Assembly: GCA_937894565.1 (NCBI GenBank)
Contig: CALBHK010000397.1
Location: 1-51,363 of the forward strand
Length of the DNA: 51,363 nt
Direction of reading: 5' to 3'
Source of the DNA: an uncultured Chlamydiae bacterium
GTDB taxonomy: Bacteria > Chlamydiota > Chlamydiia > Chlamydiales > CALBHK01
A program made the translations under genes and the position numbers. Position 1 is the stretch's first letter. Every line of letters starts with the position of its first letter. Shown piece after piece: positions 1-7,585 of this stretch. The notes beneath the pieces were generated by a model. The model was given only the letters and a program-made list of their open reading frames with translations, did no database searches and was not told the DNA's origin.

Positions 1-62
1 GGGAGTCAGAGAGGGCTGCGTAAGAAAAATTTTGCCAACACTTTTGTTTACACCCTTTTATT

Positions 63-506
63 CTATTGAACTGAGGCTGCCGCGGATTTTTCTTTCATTT
101 TTAAATCATAGCTTATGACTTTATTGTCTATTTGTTCCGGTGCTAGCCCGGACATTAAAGCATGTTCGTTTAAGCAAGCTTGATAATTGGGATCAGCGTT
201 ATTCTTTAAAGTGGCAAGTGTTTCTAGGTTAGCAGGGGGGATTGCAACATCTGTGTGAGAGTTAATGAATCCTTTTACAGCTTGCCAAGTGACTAATGTT
301 CTATGGGGAACAATGGGTGTATAAAAAGGATCCATCCCTTCCACAGAAACTAAAACTTTAGTTGATTCGATGTGATGCAAAATGTTGGGTGATCCATCCG
401 TGTGAACGATTTCTAACGATCCGTAGCATTTCGCATCGAAATCAAACGAGATCTGCTTGCCAGGGTAAATGCTTTTAAAAAATTCTTTGGCTTCATAGTA
501 GTTCAT
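63..506 (-). CDS. Hypothetical protein at the distal end of the phage tail-fibre cluster
   Basis: A 147-residue protein of unknown function, last in the minus-strand late phage operon. I start it at the ATG at 506, because an AGGAG ribosome binding site lies just upstream (AGGAG, then eight A-rich bases). A longer reading from further upstream would run through the start region of the neighbouring fibre gene. It has no signal peptide or membrane segment. The C-terminal third carries a Lys/Glu-rich helix (MKMKEKSAAA). I recognise no family. Its position after the fibre genes suggests a fibre chaperone, a virion accessory protein or a host-interaction protein, but this is inference only. Confidence 0.6.
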   Translation of the reverse strand: MNYYEAKEFFKSIYPGKQISFDFDAKCYGSLEIVHTDGSPNILHHIESTKVLVSVEGMDPFYTPIVPHRTLVTWQAVKGFINSHTDVAIPPANLETLATLKNNADPNYQACLNEHALMSGLAPEQIDNKVISYDLKMKEKSAAASVQ

Positions 507-516
507 TTTTTTTCTC

Positions 517-1191
517 CTAAATAAAATAGCCTGTTGAAAATTGGTAACCGCCATTGTTGGTAACACTGTCTTGAGTAGTAATTCCTGCTCCATAAGCATA
601 TGCACGATAAACTGTAGAGGCAATTTGCGCTTGAATATTCGATACGTAGAAAGTGCCTACATTTCTATAGGCACCTGCCACTATTTGGCCAACTCCTAAT
701 CCATCATTTCTGACAGTGAAGGGGAGTCCTCCGATATTCACAATGCCTGTTCCTGTGTTAGTTTGCGTAGATGAGTTATAAACTATGTGGCATACATTTC
801 CCATTCTTTGATAATAGCCAAATTGGAAAAAATACACTCCAGAACCAGCTGTGGTTGCTCCAGTCAAAGTCGGAGTGAATGTGCCTTCTGAAAAAGTTGA
901 CAGAACGTTCGTTCCTGAATTAAAGGATATCCCAGAAAACCAAATATTTCCTGTGGATGGATCAGCCGTTAAAACAGTGGATCCAGAAGATGGGTCTATT
1001 GTTCCACTTGCTGCGTGAGTAATCTTTAATCGATTTGAATCACTAAAATCGACACCCATTGAATACGAACGTGTTGTCCCTATGGATAGTTGATACCAAA
1101 CATCACTAGAAACTGTCGGTTGAGTGACTGTTGCTGAATTGATGATTTTAGCTTTATATAGCGTATTGTTATCAGAATTATTGATCGCCAT
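517..1191 (-). CDS. Tail-fibre-like phage protein
   Basis: A 224-residue protein rich in Ser, Thr, Gly and Asn with alternating hydrophobic residues, typical of beta-structured tail fibres. It begins MAINNSDNNT, related to the MA.NNSIN starts of the glycine-rich fibres upstream, so the N-terminus may be a shared attachment peptide. The middle (about residues 95-125) contains TFTPTLTGATT followed by an aromatic-rich segment with FGYYQRMGNVCHIVY. That layout is common in C-terminal domains of phage and virus fibres. A GAGG ribosome binding site lies seven bases before the ATG. It is probably an alternative or additional receptor-binding tip. The receptor cannot be inferred. Confidence 0.65.
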   Translation of the reverse strand: MAINNSDNNTLYKAKIINSATVTQPTVSSDVWYQLSIGTTRSYSMGVDFSDSNRLKITHAASGTIDPSSGSTVLTADPSTGNIWFSGISFNSGTNVLSTFSEGTFTPTLTGATTAGSGVYFFQFGYYQRMGNVCHIVYNSSTQTNTGTGIVNIGGLPFTVRNDGLGVGQIVAGAYRNVGTFYVSNIQAQIASTVYRAYAYGAGITTQDSVTNNGGYQFSTGYFI

Positions 1192-1257
1192 GTGTTTACC
1201 TCAATAAAGCCCGTAAACTTCAAATTTAGGGCGGCTAGCTTTACCAGACATTTTCTT

Positions 1258-1320
1258 GGATGTCTGGGTGTCTGGATGTTTGGAATTCCAACTATCTGGA
1301 TTCCTGGTTTCCCAACCATC
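1258..1320. repeat. Degenerate TGGATG/TCTGG minisatellite-like tract
   Basis: The 187-bp gap between two fibre genes holds a run of imperfect short units built on CTGGATG, CTGGGTG and TTTGG. The composition differs from the flanking genes. A similar tract lies at 22141-22225, and a third gap in the phage region (45183-45222) has a different short direct repeat. No coding function is supported. Confidence 0.45.
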
Positions 1321-1378
1321 AGATTATCAACGTTTACTTCACGTTGAAAGTCACAGGAAAACATATTTTAATCCGATT

Positions 1379-2281
1379 TTAAAAAAATTCATACACCCAA
1401 ATTTCACCGCGAGCCCCATTTCCTGCAGCAGCTCCATTGCTGACACTATCAGTTCCTCCTCCGCCACCGCCTCCACCCCCACCAGGTGTTCCTCCCGTTC
1501 CTCCAGGAGCAGGCGCCGCTCCACCACCACCACCTGTTCCTGTACAAAATACGCCGCCAGAAGTAATAGATGTATTTGGAGTTCCGTTTCCGCCATTTTG
1601 AACAATATTAACAACCCCTCCAGACCCACCATTTGAGATGACAGATGGCGAAGCCGCCCATGTTCTTATATTTCCTCCGCGACCTCCATTAAAGCGAGTA
1701 TTTCCCGTATTCAATCCTCCGCCACCTCCAGCACCCCCACCTCCTAGGCAAGAGCCTAATCCAGTAGCGTTAGGCGAGTCCTCACCATTATTCGCAGCCC
1801 CCACGGCTCCACTTCCTCCAGCTCCAGCAACTTGAACAGCATAAAAATTGCTGAGAACATATGGAGCACCTCCTCCAGATCCACCCCCTCCATTTAATCC
1901 TCCACCTCCGAATGAGCTGATACTTGGACTATAAGTGAAAATGTTTCCAAAAGAAGTGATTCCTGCAGCTGACCCATTATTTCCATTTGTACTATTTGTT
2001 GTTTGTGTTGAGCCTCCATTTCCACCAGCTCCAATAGTCACAGTTTGAGTGACTCCTAGCGAAGAGGCATCGCATTGATAAATGAACATACCAGAGCAAC
2101 TACCACCGCCACCGCCACCGACGTTTGTTCCAGAAGCTCCTCTTCGTCCTCCACCGCCTCCGCCTCCACCACCCCAGCCAACAATCAAAGCAGAAGTCGT
2201 TCTAGAATCTTTAGTCCAAGATCCTGAAGCGGTGAATTTGGTTATTTTTGAACTTTTATTTATAGAATTATTGACTGCCAT
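1379..2281 (-). CDS. Glycine-rich tail fibre/adhesin protein, paralogue 1
   Basis: A 300-residue protein with an N-terminal MAVNNSINKSSKITKFTASG segment followed by WTKDSRTT, then long glycine runs (GGGGGGGGGRRG near residue 40 and GGGGGGGGGG near residue 270), ending GEIWVYEFF. The same architecture recurs in the genes at 2308-3183 and 3509-4384. Alternating Gly tracts and short hydrophobic loops recall the polyglycine sandwich of long-tail-fibre adhesins such as phage S16 gp38, in which loops carry receptor specificity. That resemblance is by architecture only. A GAGG ribosome binding site lies seven bases upstream of the ATG. Proline-rich open frames on the opposite strand are shadows of the Gly codons. 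Confidence 0.75.
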   Translation of the reverse strand: MAVNNSINKSSKITKFTASGSWTKDSRTTSALIVGWGGGGGGGGGRRGASGTNVGGGGGGSCSGMFIYQCDASSLGVTQTVTIGAGGNGGSTQTTNSTNGNNGSAAGITSFGNIFTYSPSISSFGGGGLNGGGGSGGGAPYVLSNFYAVQVAGAGGSGAVGAANNGEDSPNATGLGSCLGGGGAGGGGGLNTGNTRFNGGRGGNIRTWAASPSVISNGGSGGVVNIVQNGGNGTPNTSITSGGVFCTGTGGGGGAAPAPGGTGGTPGGGGGGGGGGTDSVSNGAAAGNGARGEIWVYEFF

Positions 2282-2307
2282 ATCTAAACCTCAATGGATC
2301 CATATAA

Positions 2308-3183
2308 TTAGAAATGTTCAACGATTATTATTTTACCAGCAGACCCTGTGCCACCTGCTCCTGAATTGGCTTGCGCGGATATTCCACCACCACCTCCGCC
2401 ACCAGCACCTCCAGGATTACCTCCATTTCCACCAGTTCCTCCTGTCGCTCCAGCTTTCGCTCCTCCGCCACCACCGCCAGCCGAACCACCGCAAACCAGC
2501 CCTCCGCTAGTAACGGCAGTATTGCCATCTCCACCATTTATGGTACCTGTTTCTATGCCTGCGGTTCCACCAGCTATATAAGTTACGCCATTTGAATTAT
2601 TAATTGCCCCGCCAGCTCCTCCAGATCTTGCAGTAACAGTATCGCCACCACCGCCGCCACCACCCCCTGTAGGTGAAAAAGTAATTACTGCTGCTGGGGC
2701 ATCTCCTGCGGTATTTCTTCCAGAGCCACCTGGATTAGTTACAACAGAGGCAATAGCATATGAAGTGTTTAATCCTCCCCCGACACCATTGATGCCAGAT
2801 GAAGTTGTGCCACCTTGACCAGCAGCTCCACCAACAGCTATCATGTTTCCAAATGTCGTATTACCTCCTGTAGTTCCATTATTACCGTTTGTTGCATTCA
2901 CTGTTTGGGCTACCGCCCCACCAGCGCTAGCTCCTATTGTATAAGACTCTGTGGATCCAAAAAATGAAGAAGGGGCAGCAAAATATCCTGAGCCTCCTGA
3001 ACCGCCGCCACCGCCTCCTGAAGATGAAGCACTAGTTCCTTTTCTTCCGGAAGCTCCACCACCACCGCCTCCCCATAAAAATACTTCTATCCACTGCGTA
3101 CGAGCATCCTTTGTCCATGTGCCAGAACTAGAAGTATAGGTAGTGACTTTAATTGAACCGTTTATACTGTTATGTGTAACCAC
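2308..3183 (-). CDS. Glycine-rich tail fibre/adhesin protein, paralogue 2
   Basis: A 291-residue paralogue of the neighbours at 1379 and 3509. It starts at GTG (3183) behind a good AGGGAGG ribosome binding site. The N-terminus VTHNSINGSIKVTTYTSSS leads into GTWTKDART, then repeated Gly tracts, and the protein ends GKIIIVEHF. The conserved ends and divergent middle fit a family that diversifies its loops while keeping attachment and capping segments. Most likely a receptor-recognition component of the phage tail. No catalytic motif is visible. Confidence 0.75.
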   Translation of the reverse strand: MVTHNSINGSIKVTTYTSSSGTWTKDARTQWIEVFLWGGGGGGASGRKGTSASSSGGGGGGSGGSGYFAAPSSFFGSTESYTIGASAGGAVAQTVNATNGNNGTTGGNTTFGNMIAVGGAAGQGGTTSSGINGVGGGLNTSYAIASVVTNPGGSGRNTAGDAPAAVITFSPTGGGGGGGGDTVTARSGGAGGAINNSNGVTYIAGGTAGIETGTINGGDGNTAVTSGGLVCGGSAGGGGGGAKAGATGGTGGNGGNPGGAGGGGGGGISAQANSGAGGTGSAGKIIIVEHF

Positions 3184-3199
3184 ATGGATTCCTCCCTAA

Positions 3200-3499
3200 T
3201 TAGAATGGCTCTAACTCTCCTTCTAAATTTATAGATAAAATACTTGCTCCTAACCGTGCTTTAGCCTCGTTATAAGCAGCTTCTCTCTCAGCTTTGCTAA
3301 TATCATCCTCCGGTGGTTTCATAATAGAAAGAGGTCTTACATAATCTTGTAAGTCTTCCATCCAAATATCACCCATTCCAGCTTCATGGGTTTCTTTTAC
3401 TGAGTAACCTGCTGGAGGCTGCCATTCAGTCACTCCATCCCACATAATGACGTTGGAAACCCGATTATTTTGATCTATGACTGCATATCTACTGCTCAT
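3200..3499 (-). CDS. Small tail-fibre-associated (assembly-like) protein
   Basis: A 99-residue protein: N-terminus SSRYAVIDQNNRVSNVIMWDG, then WQPPAGY, then a charged helix (KAEREAAYNEAKARLG). The pattern 'YAVID.NN.V.NVI.WDG....PP.GY' followed by a C-terminal helix is common in small proteins encoded beside phage tail fibres, often described as tail-fibre assembly proteins. An AAGGAG ribosome binding site lies upstream of the ATG. It sits between two glycine-rich fibre genes, so it is probably a chaperone or a small virion protein working with one of them. The family assignment is by pattern only. Confidence 0.6.
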   Translation of the reverse strand: MSSRYAVIDQNNRVSNVIMWDGVTEWQPPAGYSVKETHEAGMGDIWMEDLQDYVRPLSIMKPPEDDISKAEREAAYNEAKARLGASILSINLEGELEPF

Positions 3500-3508
3500 A
3501 ATTTCTCC

Positions 3509-4384
3509 TTAAAAATATTCAAAAACCCACAATTCACCGCGTCCGCCATCTCCACCTTTTCCAGAGTTAAATCCGTTAATTGAAACACCACCTCCTGCAC
3601 CACCGCCTGATGGGGATCCACCAGATCCTCCTGCACCACCTACCGACCCAGAACTAGATCCACCACCACCTCCTCCAGTACCTCCAATAATATAGTATGA
3701 CGAACTAGCTGCGTTGTTTCCTGCACCACCACCGATGCCAGCCGCTCCCGCTGTTCCGCCTGCCAATAAAACAGATGAATTTATATGCAATATGTCCCCA
3801 CCTTTTCCACCCCCAAATGTTGTATTTGTGTTGGTAGTGCCACCACCACTTCCACCACAAGTTCCGGCGTAAATCATAGTTTTATTTTGACCAGCAACAC
3901 CTGCTGCTCCCACTCCCCCTAATTGGCCGTCATTTGCGATGGTCACAGGAGAACCATAAACGACAGATAATTTAGCCGTACCAGCAAATCCTTGACCGCC
4001 TGCTTGTCCACCAAATCCTCGACCCCCACCAAAGACCTGGAAAGAACCAATAGAAGTTGTTCCTCCATCTCCACCTGCATTTCCCTGTGTTGAATCAACC
4101 GTAATTGATGGTCCACCTGTACCACCTGCGCCAATAGTTACAGTTTCAACAGCTGCTAAACGAGAGGCTTCCATTGTCTGAATAATAAATGGCCCCCCAG
4201 CTCCGGAACCACCACCACTTTTTGAATTTGTCCCAGAAACACCTCTTGGACCACTTCCACCACCACCTCCGCCACCCCACCCAATCAAAGTAACTATTTT
4301 AGTGCGTGGATCTTTAGTCCAAGTTCCTGAAGATGTAAACTTGGTTAGTTTGCTGGTATTATTGATCGAATTTTGCGTTGCCAT
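3509..4384 (-). CDS. Glycine-rich tail fibre/adhesin protein, paralogue 3
   Basis: A 291-residue protein with the same plan as the genes at 1379 and 2308: N-terminus ATQNSINNTSKLTKFTSSGT then WTKDPRTK, multiple Gly-rich stretches (GGGGGGGSGPRG near residue 40, GGTGGGGGGSSSG near residue 235), and the C-terminal end GELWVFEYF. It is the most upstream, and so first transcribed, of the three Gly-rich copies. Likely role: distal tail-fibre adhesin. The copies share their ends but differ internally, which suggests duplication followed by divergence, or recombination between copies. Confidence 0.75.
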   Translation of the reverse strand: MATQNSINNTSKLTKFTSSGTWTKDPRTKIVTLIGWGGGGGGGSGPRGVSGTNSKSGGGSGAGGPFIIQTMEASRLAAVETVTIGAGGTGGPSITVDSTQGNAGGDGGTTSIGSFQVFGGGRGFGGQAGGQGFAGTAKLSVVYGSPVTIANDGQLGGVGAAGVAGQNKTMIYAGTCGGSGGGTTNTNTTFGGGKGGDILHINSSVLLAGGTAGAAGIGGGAGNNAASSSYYIIGGTGGGGGGSSSGSVGGAGGSGGSPSGGGAGGGVSINGFNSGKGGDGGRGELWVFEYF

Positions 4385-4408
4385 TCATTCTCATTAAGGA
4401 AGTTTTAA

Positions 4409-5077
4409 TTAGACAACGGTTAAGTTTCCGACTGCGCTTAAAACTCTCCATGTATTATTAGCAACCACGCATAGACACTCTAAAGCATCTCCAGCGTCTG
4501 TCGAAGCTAGGCTTCCTCCAACTCCAGCAGTTGTTGCCACATTTCCAAATTTAACTGTTTGGGATGCATTTTGTGCCAATAACCAACCGCCTGCACCATT
4601 TCCGGCAATCCTGAAAACGGTTCCTTGTGCTGCTGTGGCTGGGAGAGTTAAAGTGCATAAAGAGGCATTATCTGCTATATAGCCGGTATTAACAGCGATT
4701 GCTTGAGAAGTGCCGGTTACATCTACCCATGAAGAAACGCCGCCACTGCCACCAGAGGAGGCAGCCCATTTAACACCTGAAGTCTGAGAAGAATCGGCTG
4801 TCAAAACAAAATTGTCTGTTCCAACTGTCAGAGGGGTGAATGTACCTGCTCCTGTGCCAACAAGGACAACTCCTTTCGCAGTGTAGTCAGCAAAGCCTAT
4901 TAAGGTATCTGCTGCTCTGTTTGGAAATGTATAGGTGCCTGCTCCTGCAAATCCTTGTGTAAAGGTCATATCGCCTGAGCCATTAAATGTTGCGGTCCTT
5001 TTTGTAGTACCGCCGCCAAGACTAAATCCAACCGATAGATTAGAGATATCTAGGTTAACTGATGAATTTTGAGCCAT
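4409..5077 (-). CDS. Tail-fibre-like protein, Gly/Thr/Ala-rich
   Basis: A 222-residue fibre protein. The N-terminal half has repeats of the type 'FNGSGDMTFTQGFAGAGTYTFP' and 'LVGTGAGTFTPLTVGTDNFVLTADS', typical of tandem beta-strand fibre shafts. A GGSGG linker near residue 110 leads to a globular C-terminal domain with LTLPATAAQGTVFRIAG and AGDALECLCV. Such C-terminal domains are widespread in fibres of phages and in surface proteins of intracellular bacteria. A GAGG ribosome binding site lies eight bases upstream. Probably a side fibre or a receptor-binding protein. Confidence 0.65.
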   Translation of the reverse strand: MAQNSSVNLDISNLSVGFSLGGGTTKRTATFNGSGDMTFTQGFAGAGTYTFPNRAADTLIGFADYTAKGVVLVGTGAGTFTPLTVGTDNFVLTADSSQTSGVKWAASSGGSGGVSSWVDVTGTSQAIAVNTGYIADNASLCTLTLPATAAQGTVFRIAGNGAGGWLLAQNASQTVKFGNVATTAGVGGSLASTDAGDALECLCVVANNTWRVLSAVGNLTVV

Positions 5078-5273
5078 TTTCTTGCCTCTTGTTAATTTTT
5101 AAACGAAACTCATATCGAGTTGTTTTCACCGTTCTGGTGATATTACAAATTGATTTCTGACAATATTTGAGTCTTTGAATATATGAGTTTCTGTCTAAAT
5201 TTTTTGAGCTGTCAAAATAGGCTACCTTCGAAGTAAAAATTAACGCTGAGAAGTATAGAGCCCAATATTCCGT

Positions 5274-5639
5274 TCATTTTTTAGAGCTGATTTGTTTTAA
5301 TTTTTGTTTTGGTTTGTTATTTATTTTTGGCGCTTCCAGGAGTTTGACTTCTTGGGCGATGTATTGCTGGCTTTGAGTAATCAATTGGCTCAGTGAGCTT
5401 TCAATAATAAGAAATTTATTTCTCATTTCTTCTATTGCTTGCTGAAGTGCAAATATGCGATTGACTTCGGTTTGTTGCTGGAGGAGTAATCTTTTAGGAG
5501 CGCAATCTTTAATGACTTTTGGTTGACCCTGCCCATTTTCTTGCCACCAGGACTCCAGATAATTGGGACAATCTTTTTCCGAAGAACATAGTTTTGCCTT
5601 TACGAAAGGACAATTTTCACCGCATGAAGTGCATTCCAT
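5274..5639 (-). CDS. Cys-rich N-terminal/coiled-coil small protein in the fibre cluster
   Basis: A 121-residue protein. The first 27 residues carry five cysteines (MECTSCGENCPF, then LCSSEKDCPNY), with a sixth Cys near residue 46. This spacing suggests a small zinc-binding knuckle. The rest is a Gln/Glu/Leu-rich amphipathic helix, likely a coiled coil (about residues 48-100), and a basic tail ending KQISSKK. The function is unknown. It sits between the collar-like fibre gene and the shaft-like fibre gene, so it could be a fibre-assembly factor or a regulator carried by the phage. The Cys motif is read directly; zinc binding is inferred. Confidence 0.6.
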   Translation of the reverse strand: MECTSCGENCPFVKAKLCSSEKDCPNYLESWWQENGQGQPKVIKDCAPKRLLLQQQTEVNRIFALQQAIEEMRNKFLIIESSLSQLITQSQQYIAQEVKLLEAPKINNKPKQKLKQISSKK

Positions 5640-5655
5640 TGAGTTACCTATTTAG

Positions 5656-6270
5656 TTAAGCTTGTTTTTGACATAAAATTCCTACGACTGCCAATGGCCT
5701 CCAAGTGGCTCCATGATTGTGGGGCTGAGAAGCTCCTATTGCATTTGAAGAACTATTCATCCCTTCTGTTGTTCCTTGTCTTGGTCGTTGATTTTTGGCT
5801 CCGTGGGCATAATGTGAACTTGTATTGCTTTGATCAGAACCAAAGAAATACTGGTGAGTATGGTTGGGGATTTGATTAATGGTTAGGCCGACACCAGGCT
5901 GCTGCCAAGTTCCTGCTACAGTATTACCTGCTGGTCCGTAAAGACCGCCTCGAAGAGCTAAAACGCAATCCCCCAAAAAGTTGATTGGCAGCCATCCATC
6001 TGGAGCAACGTTTTGATAAAACCAGCATAAGGTTCCTGCTGGAAAACCAACCTGATCAAATCTAATCTGATAGTTGCTTGTAGCGCGCCTTATCATAAAA
6101 AGATCGCTCGCTACAGCTGATCCATTAGGTAATGTTGGGAAGAGAGAAATATCAATCGTTCGAACTTTATCAATGGTCACTTGTTTATCGGTTAATCCCT
6201 GGCGAATGATCGTTGTATCCCCATCATCTGCAACCGAAGCGACTGGTAAACCTGGAATCTGTACTGACAT
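5656..6270 (-). CDS. Tail collar-domain fibre protein
   Basis: A 204-residue protein started at the ATG at 6270, behind AAGGAG. A longer start would overlap the upstream gene. The C-terminal half has the hallmarks of phage tail-collar/microcystin-dependent-like proteins: PAGTLCWFYQNVAPDGWLP, GLYGPAGNTVAGTWQQPG, the His-rich NQIPNHTHQYF, and the end HNHGATWRPLAVVGILC. Histidine pairs in this fold coordinate metal ions along fibre trimers in known examples. The N-terminal part (IPGLPVASVADDGDTTIIRQG) probably attaches to the baseplate. Likely a short tail fibre. Confidence 0.75.
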   Translation of the reverse strand: MSVQIPGLPVASVADDGDTTIIRQGLTDKQVTIDKVRTIDISLFPTLPNGSAVASDLFMIRRATSNYQIRFDQVGFPAGTLCWFYQNVAPDGWLPINFLGDCVLALRGGLYGPAGNTVAGTWQQPGVGLTINQIPNHTHQYFFGSDQSNTSSHYAHGAKNQRPRQGTTEGMNSSSNAIGASQPHNHGATWRPLAVVGILCQKQA

Positions 6271-6278
6271 AAATCTCC

Positions 6279-6761
6279 TTAAGGTGTTGGGTACGTTTTT
6301 GTCTGGCCCCAAACAAGAATATCTGTAGCTGTACCGCCATTAACGATTTGATTTCCTGCCAAAGTTCCTGCCCCAAGAGTCAATGTATTATTCGAAACGA
6401 CTGTCAAAGTAGGTGCTAATCCTGGTTTTTTTGCTCCAACGGCAAAAATGTATCGAGTGGGGTTGGCTAAATCTACGGCGGTTAGAGTGATCAAAGTTCC
6501 GGCAGTTCCGTCATAAGGGAAAAGACCTACGCCGTTTCCATCGGTCAAAATAGCTAATTCCTCTTGCTGTTTTAAGAAGGCCAGCCAGCGATTTGTGTAT
6601 CTTCCCAACCAATTGAACCAATTTCGAGGTGGAAATTCTAAACGAGCCCAACCTTCTAATTTTTTTTCAGTAGGCGGTTCAAGAACGTTGTTTTGCCCTG
6701 ATATTGGATCTACAACATCATTTTCTGCCCATTCAGGTAAAATTGTAGGTTTAAGCACCAT
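6279..6761 (-). CDS. Baseplate-proximal tail-fibre/connector protein
   Basis: A 160-residue protein starting MVLKPTILPEWAEN and containing PPTEKKLEGWARLEFPPRNW followed by FNWLGRY. This N-terminal segment (a WA..D....I..P....K..GW....PPR..FNW motif) is typical of proteins directly following tail protein I in contractile phages, where it links fibre to baseplate. The C-terminus is a short beta-rich segment. An AAGGAG site precedes the ATG. It lies 8 bp from the collar-domain gene, so the two may act as a pair, one as the anchor and one as the tip. Confidence 0.65.
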   Translation of the reverse strand: MVLKPTILPEWAENDVVDPISGQNNVLEPPTEKKLEGWARLEFPPRNWFNWLGRYTNRWLAFLKQQEELAILTDGNGVGLFPYDGTAGTLITLTAVDLANPTRYIFAVGAKKPGLAPTLTVVSNNTLTLGAGTLAGNQIVNGGTATDILVWGQTKTYPTP

Positions 6762-6771
6762 TGTTAACTCC

Positions 6772-7527
6772 TTAAGGTATTGGCGGCTGCGAGCCGTTAA
6801 ACATGATGACTTCGGCTAATTGTCCAGCCCCTGTCGTATCAATTGGGGTTCCAAATTCGGCAAAGCCTCCTCCAAAAGTTGGATTTGTTACTCTGCCTGC
6901 TTGCACAGCTAGAAGATCGCCTGTATTAATTTCTAAATTTTCCAAATCAAATGGATTAGCTTCATTAGGTGCGACAAGAAGTAGATCTTCGACGGGGTCC
7001 CCGCTAAAAACAAAAGGAAGCGGAACATTGTAAGTTGCAGTAATGGGAGTGTATTGAACGCCTGCTGGACTGACAGATTGAATAGCAGTAACAAGTTGGT
7101 CTGGAGGATTTGGAAATACCAGACCATCAGTGGACATTTGAAAAGCTGCGGGATAATATTCATGGTAACGGATTTTATTCGCTTTTGTGAGGAATTTGAG
7201 AACGGTAATGACTTCTTCAGGCGTGCCATTTGCCTTATTTATAAAAATTTGAAACTTCAGTCTTTCTCTGTAATCTTCATCGGATTCATTTGGTAAACGC
7301 GCGAGACCAAGAATTTCACCAAGTCCATCCAACTGCGCTCCAATTGAGGTTTCCAAGGAGCGTTGAAATTTTAAGTCTTGATCGACATTGTCTATTTCTT
7401 GCATTGACTTGACAAAGGCGCGAATAAACCTTTGAAAACGGCTATATTCTCCATCAACGAGACTTTGCTGAAATTGACCTGCTAAAAGGGCAATGGCTCT
7501 TTGAACGTGATTGGCTATTCTAACCAT
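6772..7527 (-). CDS. Phage tail protein I-like baseplate component
   Basis: A 251-residue protein between baseplate J and the fibre genes, the position of P2 gpI in contractile phages. The N-terminal half is helical with IGAQLDGLGEILGLARLPNE and SDEDYRERLKFQIFINKANGT, the pattern of gpI/DUF2612-like tail proteins. The C-terminal part is beta-rich and ends in a Gly-rich tail. The predicted role is to connect baseplate wedges to tail fibres. The ribosome binding site is GAGGGGGTGAC. Family membership is inferred from motif and order. Confidence 0.75.
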   Translation of the reverse strand: MVRIANHVQRAIALLAGQFQQSLVDGEYSRFQRFIRAFVKSMQEIDNVDQDLKFQRSLETSIGAQLDGLGEILGLARLPNESDEDYRERLKFQIFINKANGTPEEVITVLKFLTKANKIRYHEYYPAAFQMSTDGLVFPNPPDQLVTAIQSVSPAGVQYTPITATYNVPLPFVFSGDPVEDLLLVAPNEANPFDLENLEINTGDLLAVQAGRVTNPTFGGGFAEFGTPIDTTGAGQLAEVIMFNGSQPPIP

Positions 7528-7585
7528 GTCACCCCCTCAAACAGTAGGGTCAACCATTTTGTTGGCGTCAGCATAATGGTTGTTA

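Noticed and set aside
63..623. 186-residue version of the first protein
   Set aside because: The extra N-terminal 39 residues overlap the neighbouring fibre gene. A good AGGAG site precedes the internal ATG at 506.
1638..3139. Proline- and Ser/Arg-rich open frames on the plus strand opposite the fibre genes
   Set aside because: They are antisense shadows of glycine codon runs in the fibre genes, with no ribosome binding sites or recognisable domains.
517..5077. Diversity-generating retroelement acting on the fibre genes
   Set aside because: No reverse transcriptase, accessory gene or template/variable repeat pair is visible in the window.
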